This document shows, one piece after another, positions 25,263 through 34,021 of a stretch of 64,000 bases of DNA. This DNA is from Prochloron sp965198675 (GTDB taxonomy: Bacteria; Cyanobacteriota; Cyanobacteriia; Cyanobacteriales; Prochloraceae). Every line of letters starts with the position of its first letter. Within the stretch, counting starts at the first letter, position 1. The stretch is from positions 310,001-374,000 of the forward strand of contig OZ240666.1 of assembly GCA_965198675.1 (NCBI GenBank), given 5' to 3'. Position numbers and translations under genes: made by a program. The notes below the pieces were generated by a model, which made no database searches, was not told where the DNA came from, and saw only the letters and a program-made list of their open reading frames with translations.

Positions 25263-25718
25263 CGAGATTTAGTTTCTGTCAATGAGTATTTATGCTCCTT
25301 TTGTTGATTTGTGAAAAAAACGGTCGCCTCCGAAACAGGAGGCACTACTGTAATTGAGTTCAAGAGATCTGGGGTAAACTAAATGTCGGGATAGGTAGAC
25401 TCTCTAGAAGTGTCTCATATTGCTGGTATTGTCCAATAAAGTACAAACGAACTGAGCAATCCTCCTTTAATGGCGCTTAACCGTACCCACCCCCCTTTCT
25501 TATGAGTTGCACAATCAATGCCGGCGGTAAAGCAAAAACCTTTCCTACTGTTTAAGTTTTGCCGAGCTAAAACTATGCGATGTACGATTGAATGGTTTTG
25601 GCGTGGAAACCACTTCAGCGATCAGCATAGCACAAAAAATCATCTAGGGCAAATCTTTGTATTTTTCAAGAGCGAATAGATAAGCACAGATTTACATAGT
25701 TTTATTGGGTTCTGTTGA
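25263..25718. other. Spacer before the AAA ATPase gene
   Basis: About 450 bases with no credible frame and no recognised repeat apart from a short pyrimidine-rich tract. It should contain the promoter of the ATPase gene if that gene is not transcribed from 24244. Confidence 0.4.
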
Positions 25719-27788
25719 ATGGCTACTCTGGATGAAATAATTAAACGAGAGGTCAACCCCTTTGACTCGGTGACTTTCACCACTGGTAATTTTTGGAGGC
25801 AGGACGTGGGGGGAGCAACTTCCACCGTCAATTCTATTCACACTGATGCAATTGACCAGATCGCCAAAGTGCTGGATTTGGTGGTGAAGGATAATTACAC
25901 TCGTAGCGTTTTGCTGGAAGGGGATAGTGGTTGTGGGAAAAGTTATTTGTTAGCTCGTCTGAAAAAAACCCTAAACTCCAAAGCTTTCTTTGCTTATATC
26001 GATTCTTGTCCCACTAGTGATTCCATTTGGTGTCATACTCTCCGTCATTTGGTGGATAGTTTAATGCACCGCCCTGAAGGAGAGCAGGAATCTCAGTTGC
26101 TCCTGTGGCTGAAAGGTTTATCTGCTTTTCGCCATGGTGGTTTGATGAAGAGACTACTGGGGGAAAAGGGACTCTTTATTAAGAATTTCCGCAGTACTTA
26201 CCCCACAGGTATTTACCAACCCAAGGATTTCTTTGGTGTCTTGTATCAACTCACGAAGAATCCAGATTTGTTTGTTCTCGCTTGCGACTGGTTACGGGGG
26301 GAAAATTTGGATCAAGAGGAGCTCAAACTTTTAGGGGTCAGCAGCGTTATTGACAGCGAAGAGGCAGCAAGAGGGATACTGGGTAATTTTGGCAGAATCG
26401 CCGATGCTACCAAACCCATTGTCCTCTGTTTTGACCAATTAGACAATGGATCTAGATTGCCCGATGGAACTCTAGACCTCAGCCCTTATTTCAAGGTGAA
26501 TACTACCCTGCACAACAACCATATAAAGAATTTTCTGGTGGTTATTAGTATCGTCAGCCATATTTGGAGGACTTCCCAAAAAACTCTTCCCCAGTCAGAC
26601 TTACCCCGGTTGAATGAATATGTTGCCTTAAAAGATATTACCCTAGAACAAGTGAAAGCATTGTGGGCGCTCCGACTCTCTCCCCTCCATCGTCAAGCTA
26701 AACCCAAACCTTCATCTCCTATTGAACCTTTAAATGAGCAAGCTCTTCAGCAAAGGTTTCCTGGAGGAAAAGCAAATCTGCGTAATGCACTCATGCTGGG
26801 GAGAGAATTATTTCTCTCATATCGAGGTGAACCAGAGAAAGAGGATACCTTAGCAATTTTTCAACTGCTCTGGGTCAAAAAATTCCAGGAGAACAAGGCA
26901 AAAATAGACCGGATTCGCAAATTTTCTTCCCTAGACTTGATAGCAATGCTCAAACAGGCTCTGCAAGCCTTAGAAATCCAGATAATTAAAGATAAAATAT
27001 TGCCTAGTAAGACTTATAGCAGTTATTCCTTTAGTTGTCAACTCCCGGGCAGGAGGGAAACCAGAGGTATATTCTGGAATGAAGAACCTAATATGGGAAG
27101 CTTTTACTTTGCTATGAAAGCTTGTCAAAAGGCAATTAACCAAAACCGCTGCGACTCTCTTATCCTCATTAGAGGGGAAAAGTTAGGTAACCCTAAAAAT
27201 AAAGGATATAGACTGTTCGAAAAAATATTTGATGGTTCTGACCATCATCATATCATCCCTCAACTAGAGTCGGTGTACTATCTGAGAACCTACCAAACCT
27301 TAGCCAGGGATGCTAGGGAGGGAGACTTAGTGGTGGGAGGCGAAACCCCTAATTTACAGGAATTAGAAGAATTAATGCGGCGGGGTAATATTTTCCATGA
27401 CTGCCCTTTATTACAAGATTTAGAAATAGTTCCCCCCAGCAACAGAGGAACAAGAGAAAATGTCTCTCAGCAAACCAAATCCATAGAAAATGTCCCCCAG
27501 AAAACCAAAGTAATAGCAAAAGTCTCCCCGCAACCAGGGAGGGTTAAACTCCCAGCAGAAGCAGAAGTGAAAGACTTTGTGTTAGACTTAGTGAAAACCC
27601 AGAAGTTTATCGCGGTCAAGGTGTTAATTGAAAATTGCGCCCAGGAACAGCAATTTCCTAAAATCAATACTTCAGAAGTCAAACAAATCATTCATGAATT
27701 GTGTGAAGCTAAGCTTATTTCCATCATGAACCCCCAAGCAACAGTAGAAGAACAATTAGTTTGTCTGATTCCGCAAAAGGACTCTTGA
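25719..27788 (+). CDS. Large AAA+ (Orc1/STAND-like) ATPase
   Basis: 689 residues. Walker A is at about 68-75 (GDSGCGKS) and Walker B at 234-242 (IVLCFDQLD); VVISIVSHIW fits sensor 1. The stretch WLRGENLDQEELKLLGV followed by DSEEAARGILGNFGRI resembles ATPases of BREX and similar defence loci. A middle region (about 400-580) with CDSLILIRGEKLGNPKNKG is unassigned. A charged linker (585-610) leads to a C-terminal winged helix (about 615-685). Likely role (inference): ATP-driven loader or switch for DNA, working with the translocase-nuclease at 28700. Confidence 0.75.
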   Translation: MATLDEIIKREVNPFDSVTFTTGNFWRQDVGGATSTVNSIHTDAIDQIAKVLDLVVKDNYTRSVLLEGDSGCGKSYLLARLKKTLNSKAFFAYIDSCPTSDSIWCHTLRHLVDSLMHRPEGEQESQLLLWLKGLSAFRHGGLMKRLLGEKGLFIKNFRSTYPTGIYQPKDFFGVLYQLTKNPDLFVLACDWLRGENLDQEELKLLGVSSVIDSEEAARGILGNFGRIADATKPIVLCFDQLDNGSRLPDGTLDLSPYFKVNTTLHNNHIKNFLVVISIVSHIWRTSQKTLPQSDLPRLNEYVALKDITLEQVKALWALRLSPLHRQAKPKPSSPIEPLNEQALQQRFPGGKANLRNALMLGRELFLSYRGEPEKEDTLAIFQLLWVKKFQENKAKIDRIRKFSSLDLIAMLKQALQALEIQIIKDKILPSKTYSSYSFSCQLPGRRETRGIFWNEEPNMGSFYFAMKACQKAINQNRCDSLILIRGEKLGNPKNKGYRLFEKIFDGSDHHHIIPQLESVYYLRTYQTLARDAREGDLVVGGETPNLQELEELMRRGNIFHDCPLLQDLEIVPPSNRGTRENVSQQTKSIENVPQKTKVIAKVSPQPGRVKLPAEAEVKDFVLDLVKTQKFIAVKVLIENCAQEQQFPKINTSEVKQIIHELCEAKLISIMNPQATVEEQLVCLIPQKDS

Positions 27789-27963
27789 CCCTTTACCCCT
27801 TCCTTCTCAGCGCCGGTCGTGGTTTAATTATTCATCCAGAACAATCATGCAGTCAGCCCTACTGTGCTTGGTGCGGACCTGGTGCAGCAAGCTGGGTCGT
27901 AGAATGAAGAATCTCCCGAATGCGAGGGTAGCGCAGTCGAGAGAGTGTCAAGATAACAAACAG
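27789..27963. other. Spacer between ATPase gene and smtA
   Basis: The stops of the ATPase gene and of smtA converge on this 175-base tract. A longer plus-strand frame starting at 27847 is a shadow over smtA. Nothing else was recognised. Confidence 0.4.
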
Positions 27964-28134
27964 TTAGCCGTGACAATTACAACCAGCATGTGCACAGCCC
28001 GAGCTGTCCGCCAAGTGGCCATTGGCGCAAGCCTCGCCACAGTAATATTTGCCATCCTTTTGAACCGCATCGCTGATATTAACGATGCACAAGCAAGGTC
28101 CACAGGCGCATTTCATTTGAGTAATGGTCGTCAT
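27964..28134 (-). CDS. smtA: Metallothionein SmtA
   Basis: 56 residues with nine cysteines (C9, C11, C14, C16, C32, C36, C47, C52, C54) and His40, His49 and His55: MTTITQMKCACGPCLCIVN, then YYCGEACANGH and SGCAHAGCNCHG. These match the positions in cyanobacterial SmtA, whose Cys9His2 cluster binds four zinc ions. GGAG lies eight bases before the ATG. It is divergent from smtB across an operator-like region. The gene is intact. Confidence 0.96.
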   Translation of the reverse strand: MTTITQMKCACGPCLCIVNISDAVQKDGKYYCGEACANGHLADSSGCAHAGCNCHG

Positions 28135-28170
28135 TCTAATCTCCTCGAAGGATAAAATGGATTAAAAGCA

Positions 28171-28217
28171 TGAACAGCTGTTCAGATTTTTAAATATAAC
28201 ATGTGAACAAGCTTTCA
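28171..28217. promoter_or_regulatory. SmtB operator region
   Basis: A perfect palindrome TGAACAGCTGTTCA (28171-28184) and a related site TGAACAAGCTTTCA (28204-28217) lie between the divergent smtA and smtB starts. They resemble the TGAA...TTCA inverted repeats to which zinc-free SmtB binds. Occupancy would repress smtA and probably smtB with its downstream gene; zinc would release it. Confidence 0.85.
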
Positions 28218-28294
28218 GATGTCGTGGATTGAAAATTTAACATTTGAATAACCGCCTGACACCCAATTCCCTTTGATCCACAAGCCCAAACCCT

Positions 28295-28693
28295 ATGTCT
28301 GAAGACGCTTCTGTCAATACCCAAGACTCCCTGACTACCGAGACTCCTGTAACCAAAGTCAACCCGAAATCGGAAACAACTCCACCTGTGCAACAAATTC
28401 TGAGTATTGAGAAAGCGCAGCAGATGGCAGAGTTCTTTGGTATCTTGGGTGACCCTAATCGCTGGCGAATCTTATCAGCCCTTGCTTTTGAGGAAATGCG
28501 AGTTCGAGATTTGGCAGAAGCAGTTGAGATGACGTCCTCAGCGGTGTCTCATCAACTCCGAATTTTACGCACTGCCCGCCTAGTAGGTTATCGTAAGCAA
28601 GGGCGTAATGTCTTCTATTGCCTGAAAGATCATCACATCTTCAATCTTTACCGCAATGTGTCTGAGCATTTGGATGAGCCGGAAGAGGTTTAA
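28295..28693 (+). CDS. smtB: Zinc-responsive ArsR/SmtB repressor
   Basis: 132 residues with a disordered N-terminal extension (about 1-38) and a winged-helix core (MAEFFGILGDPNRWRILSAL, TSSAVSHQLRILRTARLVGY). The alpha-5 zinc site is complete: D112, H114, H125 and E128 have the same spacing as D104, H106, H117 and E120 of the founding SmtB. It is divergent from smtA, whose promoter it should repress until zinc binds. The next gene begins six bases after its stop, so the repressor is probably in an operon with the translocase-nuclease. Confidence 0.95.
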   Translation: MSEDASVNTQDSLTTETPVTKVNPKSETTPPVQQILSIEKAQQMAEFFGILGDPNRWRILSALAFEEMRVRDLAEAVEMTSSAVSHQLRILRTARLVGYRKQGRNVFYCLKDHHIFNLYRNVSEHLDEPEEV

Positions 28694-28699
28694 TTACTA

Positions 28700-31228
28700 A
28701 TGTATTATCTAAGAAAAGCCAAGGAAATCCGCACTATAATTAGCAAACTAACATCCTATCCTATCCTCTGGTTGGATACGGAAGTTGCTGACTGGAAGAC
28801 TCCCAACCCCAGACTATCCCTGATTCAGGTATTAGCAGCTCCTAATAAAGTATATGTTTTGGATGTCTTAAATCAGTCGGATTTGGTGCAACAGTTCATT
28901 AACCAAATCATGGTGAATGGTAACATAGAGAAAATATTTCACAACGCTCCTTTCGACTTGAGATATTTGGGTAAAAAGAGAGCGGAAAACGTCACCTGCA
29001 CTCTAAAGATAGCGAGAAAAATATCCCTGGATGTTTTAGGTACACCCAATCGAAAATTGAAAACTTTAGCCGCCAAACTGGGTCAATTCCAGAATGTGGA
29101 TACAGAAAGCCAATCCAGCGACTGGGGAAAACGCCCCCTGAGTAAAAAGCAACTCAAATACTGTAAAATGGATGTAGTTTATCTTGCAGCAGTCCATCGT
29201 CATCTCTTAGAATTAACAATGCAACCAACAACAAAGTCCACTAATACCTCTTTTAACGGTACCGACGTCAGGGTTGCCTTTGAATGCCCTCGTCTCTTTT
29301 ATTTAGGACGTCTTTTTGGGGGGAAAACCCTTTTTATTCCAGAAAATCATCCCCGTGGTATAGGGAATAATTTTCACGAATTAGCGGAAGATTTCCTGAA
29401 AACAGCTCGCCGAGAACCTCGGTTTCTTCCCTTATTTGCACCCCAAACCCTGGAACCAGAAGCATTAGGGCAGCAAATGGAATCCTTGCTCTATGAATTG
29501 GTATTCTATCCCTACTTACAAAAAGCAGATCCAGCCACAGCACCTGCACTCTATCAAGTTTGGCAAGGATTAACTGGATTAATTGCCCGTTGGGCTCAAT
29601 TATTAGCCAAAAATCGACCCTATTCTACTCCTGAGGAATTAATTAGCAAAACCTTTATCGCTCAGGAATATAAGCTCCAGCATCAATTTACCCTCCCCAA
29701 TGGTAATCTACAACCAGTAGCGGGTACTTTAGATAGCCTCATGCAGGATTTAGAGCGTAAACGCCGGAGGGTGATAGAATACAAAACCTATACCCCCGTG
29801 GATCCCTCAGCACAATTAGCTCAGGTAGCTCTTTATAGTTATATGGTGCAAGTAAAATTAAAGACTCCGGTGGATTCGGCGGTTTATTGTGTTCTCCCGG
29901 AGTTTAAGGAGTATAATTATACTTGGGAAGAATTGGAAGATACGGTACATCGACTGATTCCTCATAAGTTACAGCAGATGAACCAATGGGTGAGATGGAA
30001 ACCAGGAACCCCGGATCCACCTCCAAGCACTACCCAACCGAATCTCTGCCATATTTGTTCCCAACAGGAAAAGTGTCAAAGCTTTTTCCCCTCTGTCAAT
30101 CCTATTGTAGAGAAGGTAACCACCAATCTTACTCCCCATTCTACCGTAGAAAAAGAAATCTCACACCCTATACCTACTCCCGATGCAGAAAAGATAGCCG
30201 AGCAATTAATTTCTGCCTTAGAATCCTTTAAAATAAAAGTAGAGCGCGAAGGAGTAGTAGTTGGTTCCGCATTTATTCGAGTCAAACTCAAACCTGCTCC
30301 CGGGGTTAAAGTAGTTTCCTTGGTGAACAGAGCAGAGGATCTCCAGGTACAATTAGGTATAGTTAGCCCACCCCTCATTGCCCCCCAACCGGGATATGTG
30401 AGCGTGGATTTACCCCGCCCAGATCGCCAAATTGCTAACTTTGAGGATTATATTAAACGGGAGAACACAGCCCAGGAGAAGACAGTCAAAATTGCCATTG
30501 GTATCGATTTAGATGGTAAATTGGTAGAAGCAGACTTAGCAGATGCTAATACTTGTCACTTTTTAATTGAGGGAACCACTGGTAGCGGCAAAAGCGAATT
30601 CCTGCGGAGCCTCCTGCTCAGTTTAATCTATCGTCATTCCCCCCAACAACTGGGAATTGTCCTCGTAGATCCAAAACGAGTCACTTTCCCGGAATTTGAG
30701 GGGATGCGCTGGTTGCGAACTCCTATAATAAAAGATACTGATCGCGCTATGGAGCTAATGGAAAAATTAGTCAAAGAAGTTGCTCAACGTTACCTCCTAT
30801 TTGAAGGAGCACAATGTTCCCATATAGAGGCTTATAACCACAAACGAACTCAACAACAACAGACCCCTCTCCGTCGGATTGTTTGTATCTTTGATGAATA
30901 TGCGGACTTTATGGCGGAGAAAGAAGTACGAGCAGTTTTAGAACAAAGTATCAAAAGATTGGGAGCTATGGCAAGAGCAGCAAGAATTCATTTAATTATT
31001 GCCACTCAACGTCCCGATGCTAAAGTAGTCACCCCCCTGATTCGTTCTAACTTACCGGGAAGAATTGCTCTCCGCACTGCAAGTGTTGCTGATTCCAAAA
31101 TTATTTTAGGGGGTAATCAAGAAGAAGCAGCTTATCTCCTGGGAAAAGGGGATTTACTCTATCAAGTGGGTTCTCAACTGCAACGTCTTCAGAGTTTATT
31201 TGCGTCTAAAATCAAAATTCCCTCTTAA
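28700..31228 (+). CDS. DEDDy exonuclease / Fe-S PD-(D/E)XK nuclease / FtsK-like translocase fusion
   Basis: 842 residues with three enzymatic parts. Residues 1-175: RNase D-like 3'-5' exonuclease with D26-x-E28, D86 (HNAPFDLRYL) and Y154-x3-D158. Residues 185-465: RecB/Cas4/AddB-type nuclease with D345, E360-x-K362 and four cysteines, C196, C450, C453 and C459, placed as for a 4Fe-4S cluster. Residues 505-842: FtsK/SpoIIIE motor with a beta-type domain, Walker A GTTGSGKS (625-632), IVCIFDEYADFM and ATQRPDAKVV. There are no membrane helices and no FtsK gamma domain. Probable role (inference): translocating DNA degradation or end processing. Confidence 0.88.
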   Translation: MYYLRKAKEIRTIISKLTSYPILWLDTEVADWKTPNPRLSLIQVLAAPNKVYVLDVLNQSDLVQQFINQIMVNGNIEKIFHNAPFDLRYLGKKRAENVTCTLKIARKISLDVLGTPNRKLKTLAAKLGQFQNVDTESQSSDWGKRPLSKKQLKYCKMDVVYLAAVHRHLLELTMQPTTKSTNTSFNGTDVRVAFECPRLFYLGRLFGGKTLFIPENHPRGIGNNFHELAEDFLKTARREPRFLPLFAPQTLEPEALGQQMESLLYELVFYPYLQKADPATAPALYQVWQGLTGLIARWAQLLAKNRPYSTPEELISKTFIAQEYKLQHQFTLPNGNLQPVAGTLDSLMQDLERKRRRVIEYKTYTPVDPSAQLAQVALYSYMVQVKLKTPVDSAVYCVLPEFKEYNYTWEELEDTVHRLIPHKLQQMNQWVRWKPGTPDPPPSTTQPNLCHICSQQEKCQSFFPSVNPIVEKVTTNLTPHSTVEKEISHPIPTPDAEKIAEQLISALESFKIKVEREGVVVGSAFIRVKLKPAPGVKVVSLVNRAEDLQVQLGIVSPPLIAPQPGYVSVDLPRPDRQIANFEDYIKRENTAQEKTVKIAIGIDLDGKLVEADLADANTCHFLIEGTTGSGKSEFLRSLLLSLIYRHSPQQLGIVLVDPKRVTFPEFEGMRWLRTPIIKDTDRAMELMEKLVKEVAQRYLLFEGAQCSHIEAYNHKRTQQQQTPLRRIVCIFDEYADFMAEKEVRAVLEQSIKRLGAMARAARIHLIIATQRPDAKVVTPLIRSNLPGRIALRTASVADSKIILGGNQEEAAYLLGKGDLLYQVGSQLQRLQSLFASKIKIPS

Positions 31229-31260
31229 TCTCGCGCAAAGGCGCAAAGGCGCAAAGTACC

Positions 31261-31460
31261 AATCGTACCTAAACCTTGCCCACCGACATTAATAAAGCCA
31301 AGTCGTAGGTTGGGTTGAGGAACGAAACCCAACAAATTCCTATTTTCTCTCAATCGTACCTAAACCTTACCCACCGACATTAATCTTCCGGCGCACCGAT
31401 AGTCTAACTTAAATGTTAAATTTTTGTTCCCGATTTGAGTTGTGATATGTTATCATAGTC
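31261..31460. repeat. Dispersed repeats after the translocase gene
   Basis: Two copies of 'aatcgtacctaaaccttgcc' plus 'caccgacattaat' (31261-31293 and 31351-31384; related copy at 41282-41308), a 'gcgcaaaggcgcaaaggcgc' run just before, and an 'aggttgggttgaggaacgaa' unit (31305-31332). No gene. Confidence 0.8.
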
Positions 31461-31712
31461 CTATAGTGAAGTGGGAGGGTTTTTGGGTGAGATAGCCTTA
31501 TTGACTGCACTATCTTGGTACAAATTGGCACGTCTTTGGAAATTCTCATAGTTGGCAATACAATTATTGAGACGATCAAGAATACCTTTACGAATTGCTT
31601 GCTCCAAAGAAGAGTGTCTTTTTCGATGTTTAAATACAGAAATTTCATTGGTCCACAGTGTTGTTGCTCCGTAGATCAGCTTGAAATTATAAAGAGAATT
31701 GGCTTCAATCAA
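31461..31712 (-). CDS. Hypothetical small frame, possibly a fragment
   Basis: 83 codons with a non-ATG start; includes LIYGATTLWTNEISVFKHRK and LEQAIRKGILDRLNNCIANY. The sequence looks protein-like, with charged helices, but I do not recognise it. With no good start or ribosome site it is most likely the end of a longer, lost gene. Confidence 0.3.
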   Translation of the reverse strand: MIEANSLYNFKLIYGATTLWTNEISVFKHRKRHSSLEQAIRKGILDRLNNCIANYENFQRRANLYQDSAVNKAISPKNPPTSL

Positions 31713-31740
31713 TTGGAGGACTAAAAACCTAAACTGTGTA

Positions 31741-32034
31741 CTAACGTTCCCTAGCCTGTTTCTGAGTCAGCCCATGATCAGCATAGTAATAGCCGATCGC
31801 CTCAGCCATCCATTGAGCGTGGTTAGCAGCCTCCTGAATTTGAAACTGTGCCTTCTCAATGGGAGCCAGAAGTTTATCCATCAATAGTTCTGCTGCAAGC
31901 TGATCTCGCAAATTCGAGTCGGCAATAATAGCAAGCTCCTGTAGTTTCTGCTCGTGTTTTCTACGATCTTCCTCTTGGAGTTGATCCAGAATCTTGTTGA
32001 AAAGACTCACTTCTGAAAATATTGTTTCTAACAT
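31741..32034 (-). CDS. Hypothetical helical protein
   Basis: 97 residues from an ATG: MLETIFSEVSLFNKILDQLQ, then a highly charged helix (EEDRRKHEQKLQELAIIADS) and IEKAQFQIQEAANHAQWMAE. It is predicted to be almost all alpha-helix, perhaps coiled-coil. No family was recognised. It stands alone. Confidence 0.5.
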   Translation of the reverse strand: MLETIFSEVSLFNKILDQLQEEDRRKHEQKLQELAIIADSNLRDQLAAELLMDKLLAPIEKAQFQIQEAANHAQWMAEAIGYYYADHGLTQKQARER

Positions 32035-32147
32035 GATTTTGAGATTTTTTAGTAAAACTGATTCATTTTAACAGCTAAGATAACATTTTTTGCGGGTATT
32101 GTCACTTCTCCTCATACTTGAGAACAGCGATCGCCTCCCCATTTGAG

Positions 32148-32226
32148 TTGTAGGTTGGGTTGAGGAACGAAACCCAACAACACCAACCCATCTTGGGTTT
32201 CGCTATGGCTCTACTCAACCTACTAT
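32148..32226. repeat. Palindromic 'aacccaacctac' repeat
   Basis: 'gtaggttgggttgaggaacg' on one side and 'ctcaacctactatag' on the other form a long imperfect hairpin. Same family as 7464-7551. Confidence 0.75.
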
Positions 32227-32296
32227 AGCTGTTTTAAAGGTCCGCCACAAATAATAAGGCATGGCAATGTTACCGGGAAGGTGGGCATTCCCCACC

Positions 32297-33406
32297 CTAC
32301 TTTGGCTTCTTCTCATACTTGAGAACAGTATTTCTGAGCCTGTCGGCGAACTGTTGGATTTCCTTTACTTCTTGGATAGCAATCTTTGCTTCCTTCTTTT
32401 CATCATTATCGAATAAAGCGATATATTTCTGGGAGGTGTTAAAATAAAGGCGACATATAGGCTTCCGGTTATTATCATCCAGCAGAATTCCCAAATATTT
32501 GGTTGTATCCCGGTAAAATAGCCTCTTATCTTCAACCGTGTCCTTCAGAATATCTCTTACAGTAACAAATCCCTTGACCTCTTCGGGGGTAGTTTCGATT
32601 TTGTCATCCTTCTGTTTTGGAGATCTATAACGGGATATATCTGGAAGCCCTTTATCCGTACCAGATTTTGATTTCGATTCGGATTGATTTTTATCTATAT
32701 CCAGTACGGATTCCAGACGTTTCTCGATTTCCTCGTTGATGAACTGCTTCAACGCTCTTTGGGTAATTCCCTGAAACTGTACCAAAACATTCTGGGTTAT
32801 CCTACGGTCATAAACTTGGGATGCGAAAAATTTGACAAAATCATCTGAGGGTTTCACCAACTGATTCGCCAATATCACCTTGATCTCTCTGGTATATTTC
32901 AGTTCGGCAGCCCAGGAAATGAGTGCGTCCGGATTAAAATGCTCCTTGGCAAGTTTCTTCAGTTCAGGGATCAGGGAATCTTGAATATCCAGCAGATTAA
33001 ATTCCAGAAACGGTTTGAAATCCATCTGATTCTCTTTTTCCAAATCTGTATAGAATCGGTATCTCACTCCGTTGGTTAGAACGGCGATGCGAGACTCTGT
33101 TACGGAAAAATAACGATAAAGCTGAGAGGCATGTTTGTGGTCGAGATCCACACCGCACCATTTGCATTCCATCAGGATGATGGGTTTGCCATCCCGCATG
33201 ATGGCGTAATCTACTTTTTCACCCTTCTTGGTTCCCACATCGGCGGTAAATTCAGGAATGACTTCCCCCGGATCATAAACGTCATAGTCCAAGTCTCTGA
33301 TAAAAGGAATTACCAGTGCCTGTTTTGTCGCTTCTTCTGTCTGAATCGAATCCAGAGATTTCTGTACCCTGATTCCGAGAGCCCGAATTTTTTCCGCAAA
33401 ATCCAT
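32297..33406 (-). CDS. HsdR-N-like restriction endonuclease domain protein
   Basis: 369 residues. The N-terminal part (about 1-160) is a type I restriction HSDR_N-like nuclease domain: VIPFIRDLDYDVYDPGEVIP, catalytic D66 (KVDYAIM) and E80-x-K82 (ILMECKW), then the helix SQLYRYFSVTESRIAVLTNG. There is no helicase motor and no partner methylase or specificity gene nearby, so it is a stand-alone nuclease. The C-terminal part (about 250-369) is unassigned. It could be a solitary defence or prophage-type nuclease. Confidence 0.8.
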   Translation of the reverse strand: MDFAEKIRALGIRVQKSLDSIQTEEATKQALVIPFIRDLDYDVYDPGEVIPEFTADVGTKKGEKVDYAIMRDGKPIILMECKWCGVDLDHKHASQLYRYFSVTESRIAVLTNGVRYRFYTDLEKENQMDFKPFLEFNLLDIQDSLIPELKKLAKEHFNPDALISWAAELKYTREIKVILANQLVKPSDDFVKFFASQVYDRRITQNVLVQFQGITQRALKQFINEEIEKRLESVLDIDKNQSESKSKSGTDKGLPDISRYRSPKQKDDKIETTPEEVKGFVTVRDILKDTVEDKRLFYRDTTKYLGILLDDNNRKPICRLYFNTSQKYIALFDNDEKKEAKIAIQEVKEIQQFADRLRNTVLKYEKKPK

Positions 33407-33513
33407 CTTTTTCCTTTGACGATACGTTTATATCCGATCCTAAAAATAGTATAACCCTTCTTTACCCCTCCATGCAATACTGAATTCCTACTGGGCTGAT
33501 TTCCACTAATGTC

Positions 33514-33777
33514 TCACCTAGCGGGTAATGTTGCACTCAAAATCTCTCGCAACCGGAGGTTTGATGTATTGCCACATGTCAACCAAATAATTTGTGGCGG
33601 TGAACCAAGACGACTAACCAAATCAACAAAGTCTCTGTCTTTGGTCATCAAAATAGCTCCTTGTGCTTTTGCCGTCTCAAAGATTTCCGTATCTTCCGCA
33701 TCTCTCAAACCAAGATTACGCAATGCTACTGCTGTCACGCCAAATGTGCTTGTAATCCAAGTTGTTATCCCTGGTGA
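33514..33777 (-). pseudogene. DUF5615 PIN-like toxin, 5' end lost
   Basis: Reads SPGITTWITSTFGVTAVALR, then DAEDTEIFETAKAQGAILMT, KDRDFVDLVSRLGSPPQIIW and LTCGNTSNLRLREIL: the DUF5615 PIN-like core with its acidic residues. The first codons expected (about 8-10) are missing, and a TGATAG precedes SPG in frame. A small deletion joined it to the end of the DUF433 gene. A shorter frame from a GTG codon exists but would lack the first acidic strand. Confidence 0.75.
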
Positions 33778-34021
33778 CTATCATGGGACTAGTACCGGAT
33801 GATTAAGTTTTGCGGAGGCATATAAAAGAGATGCTCTCAAATCCTCTGCTTCCAGATCCGGCATTTCTTGTAAAATCTCTTTTTCACTCAAACCAGCGGC
33901 AAACAAATCTAGTACATCTGATACGCGAATTCTCATGCCCCTAATGCAGAGACGACCACCGCACTGCTTAGGAGTAATCTACTCCCGTCCGCTACGCACT
34001 CGACGGGAGCTTTTGGGAGCC

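Noticed and set aside
27847..28155. Plus-strand 102-codon frame
   Set aside because: It is antisense to the clearly genuine smtA gene and shows no family resemblance.
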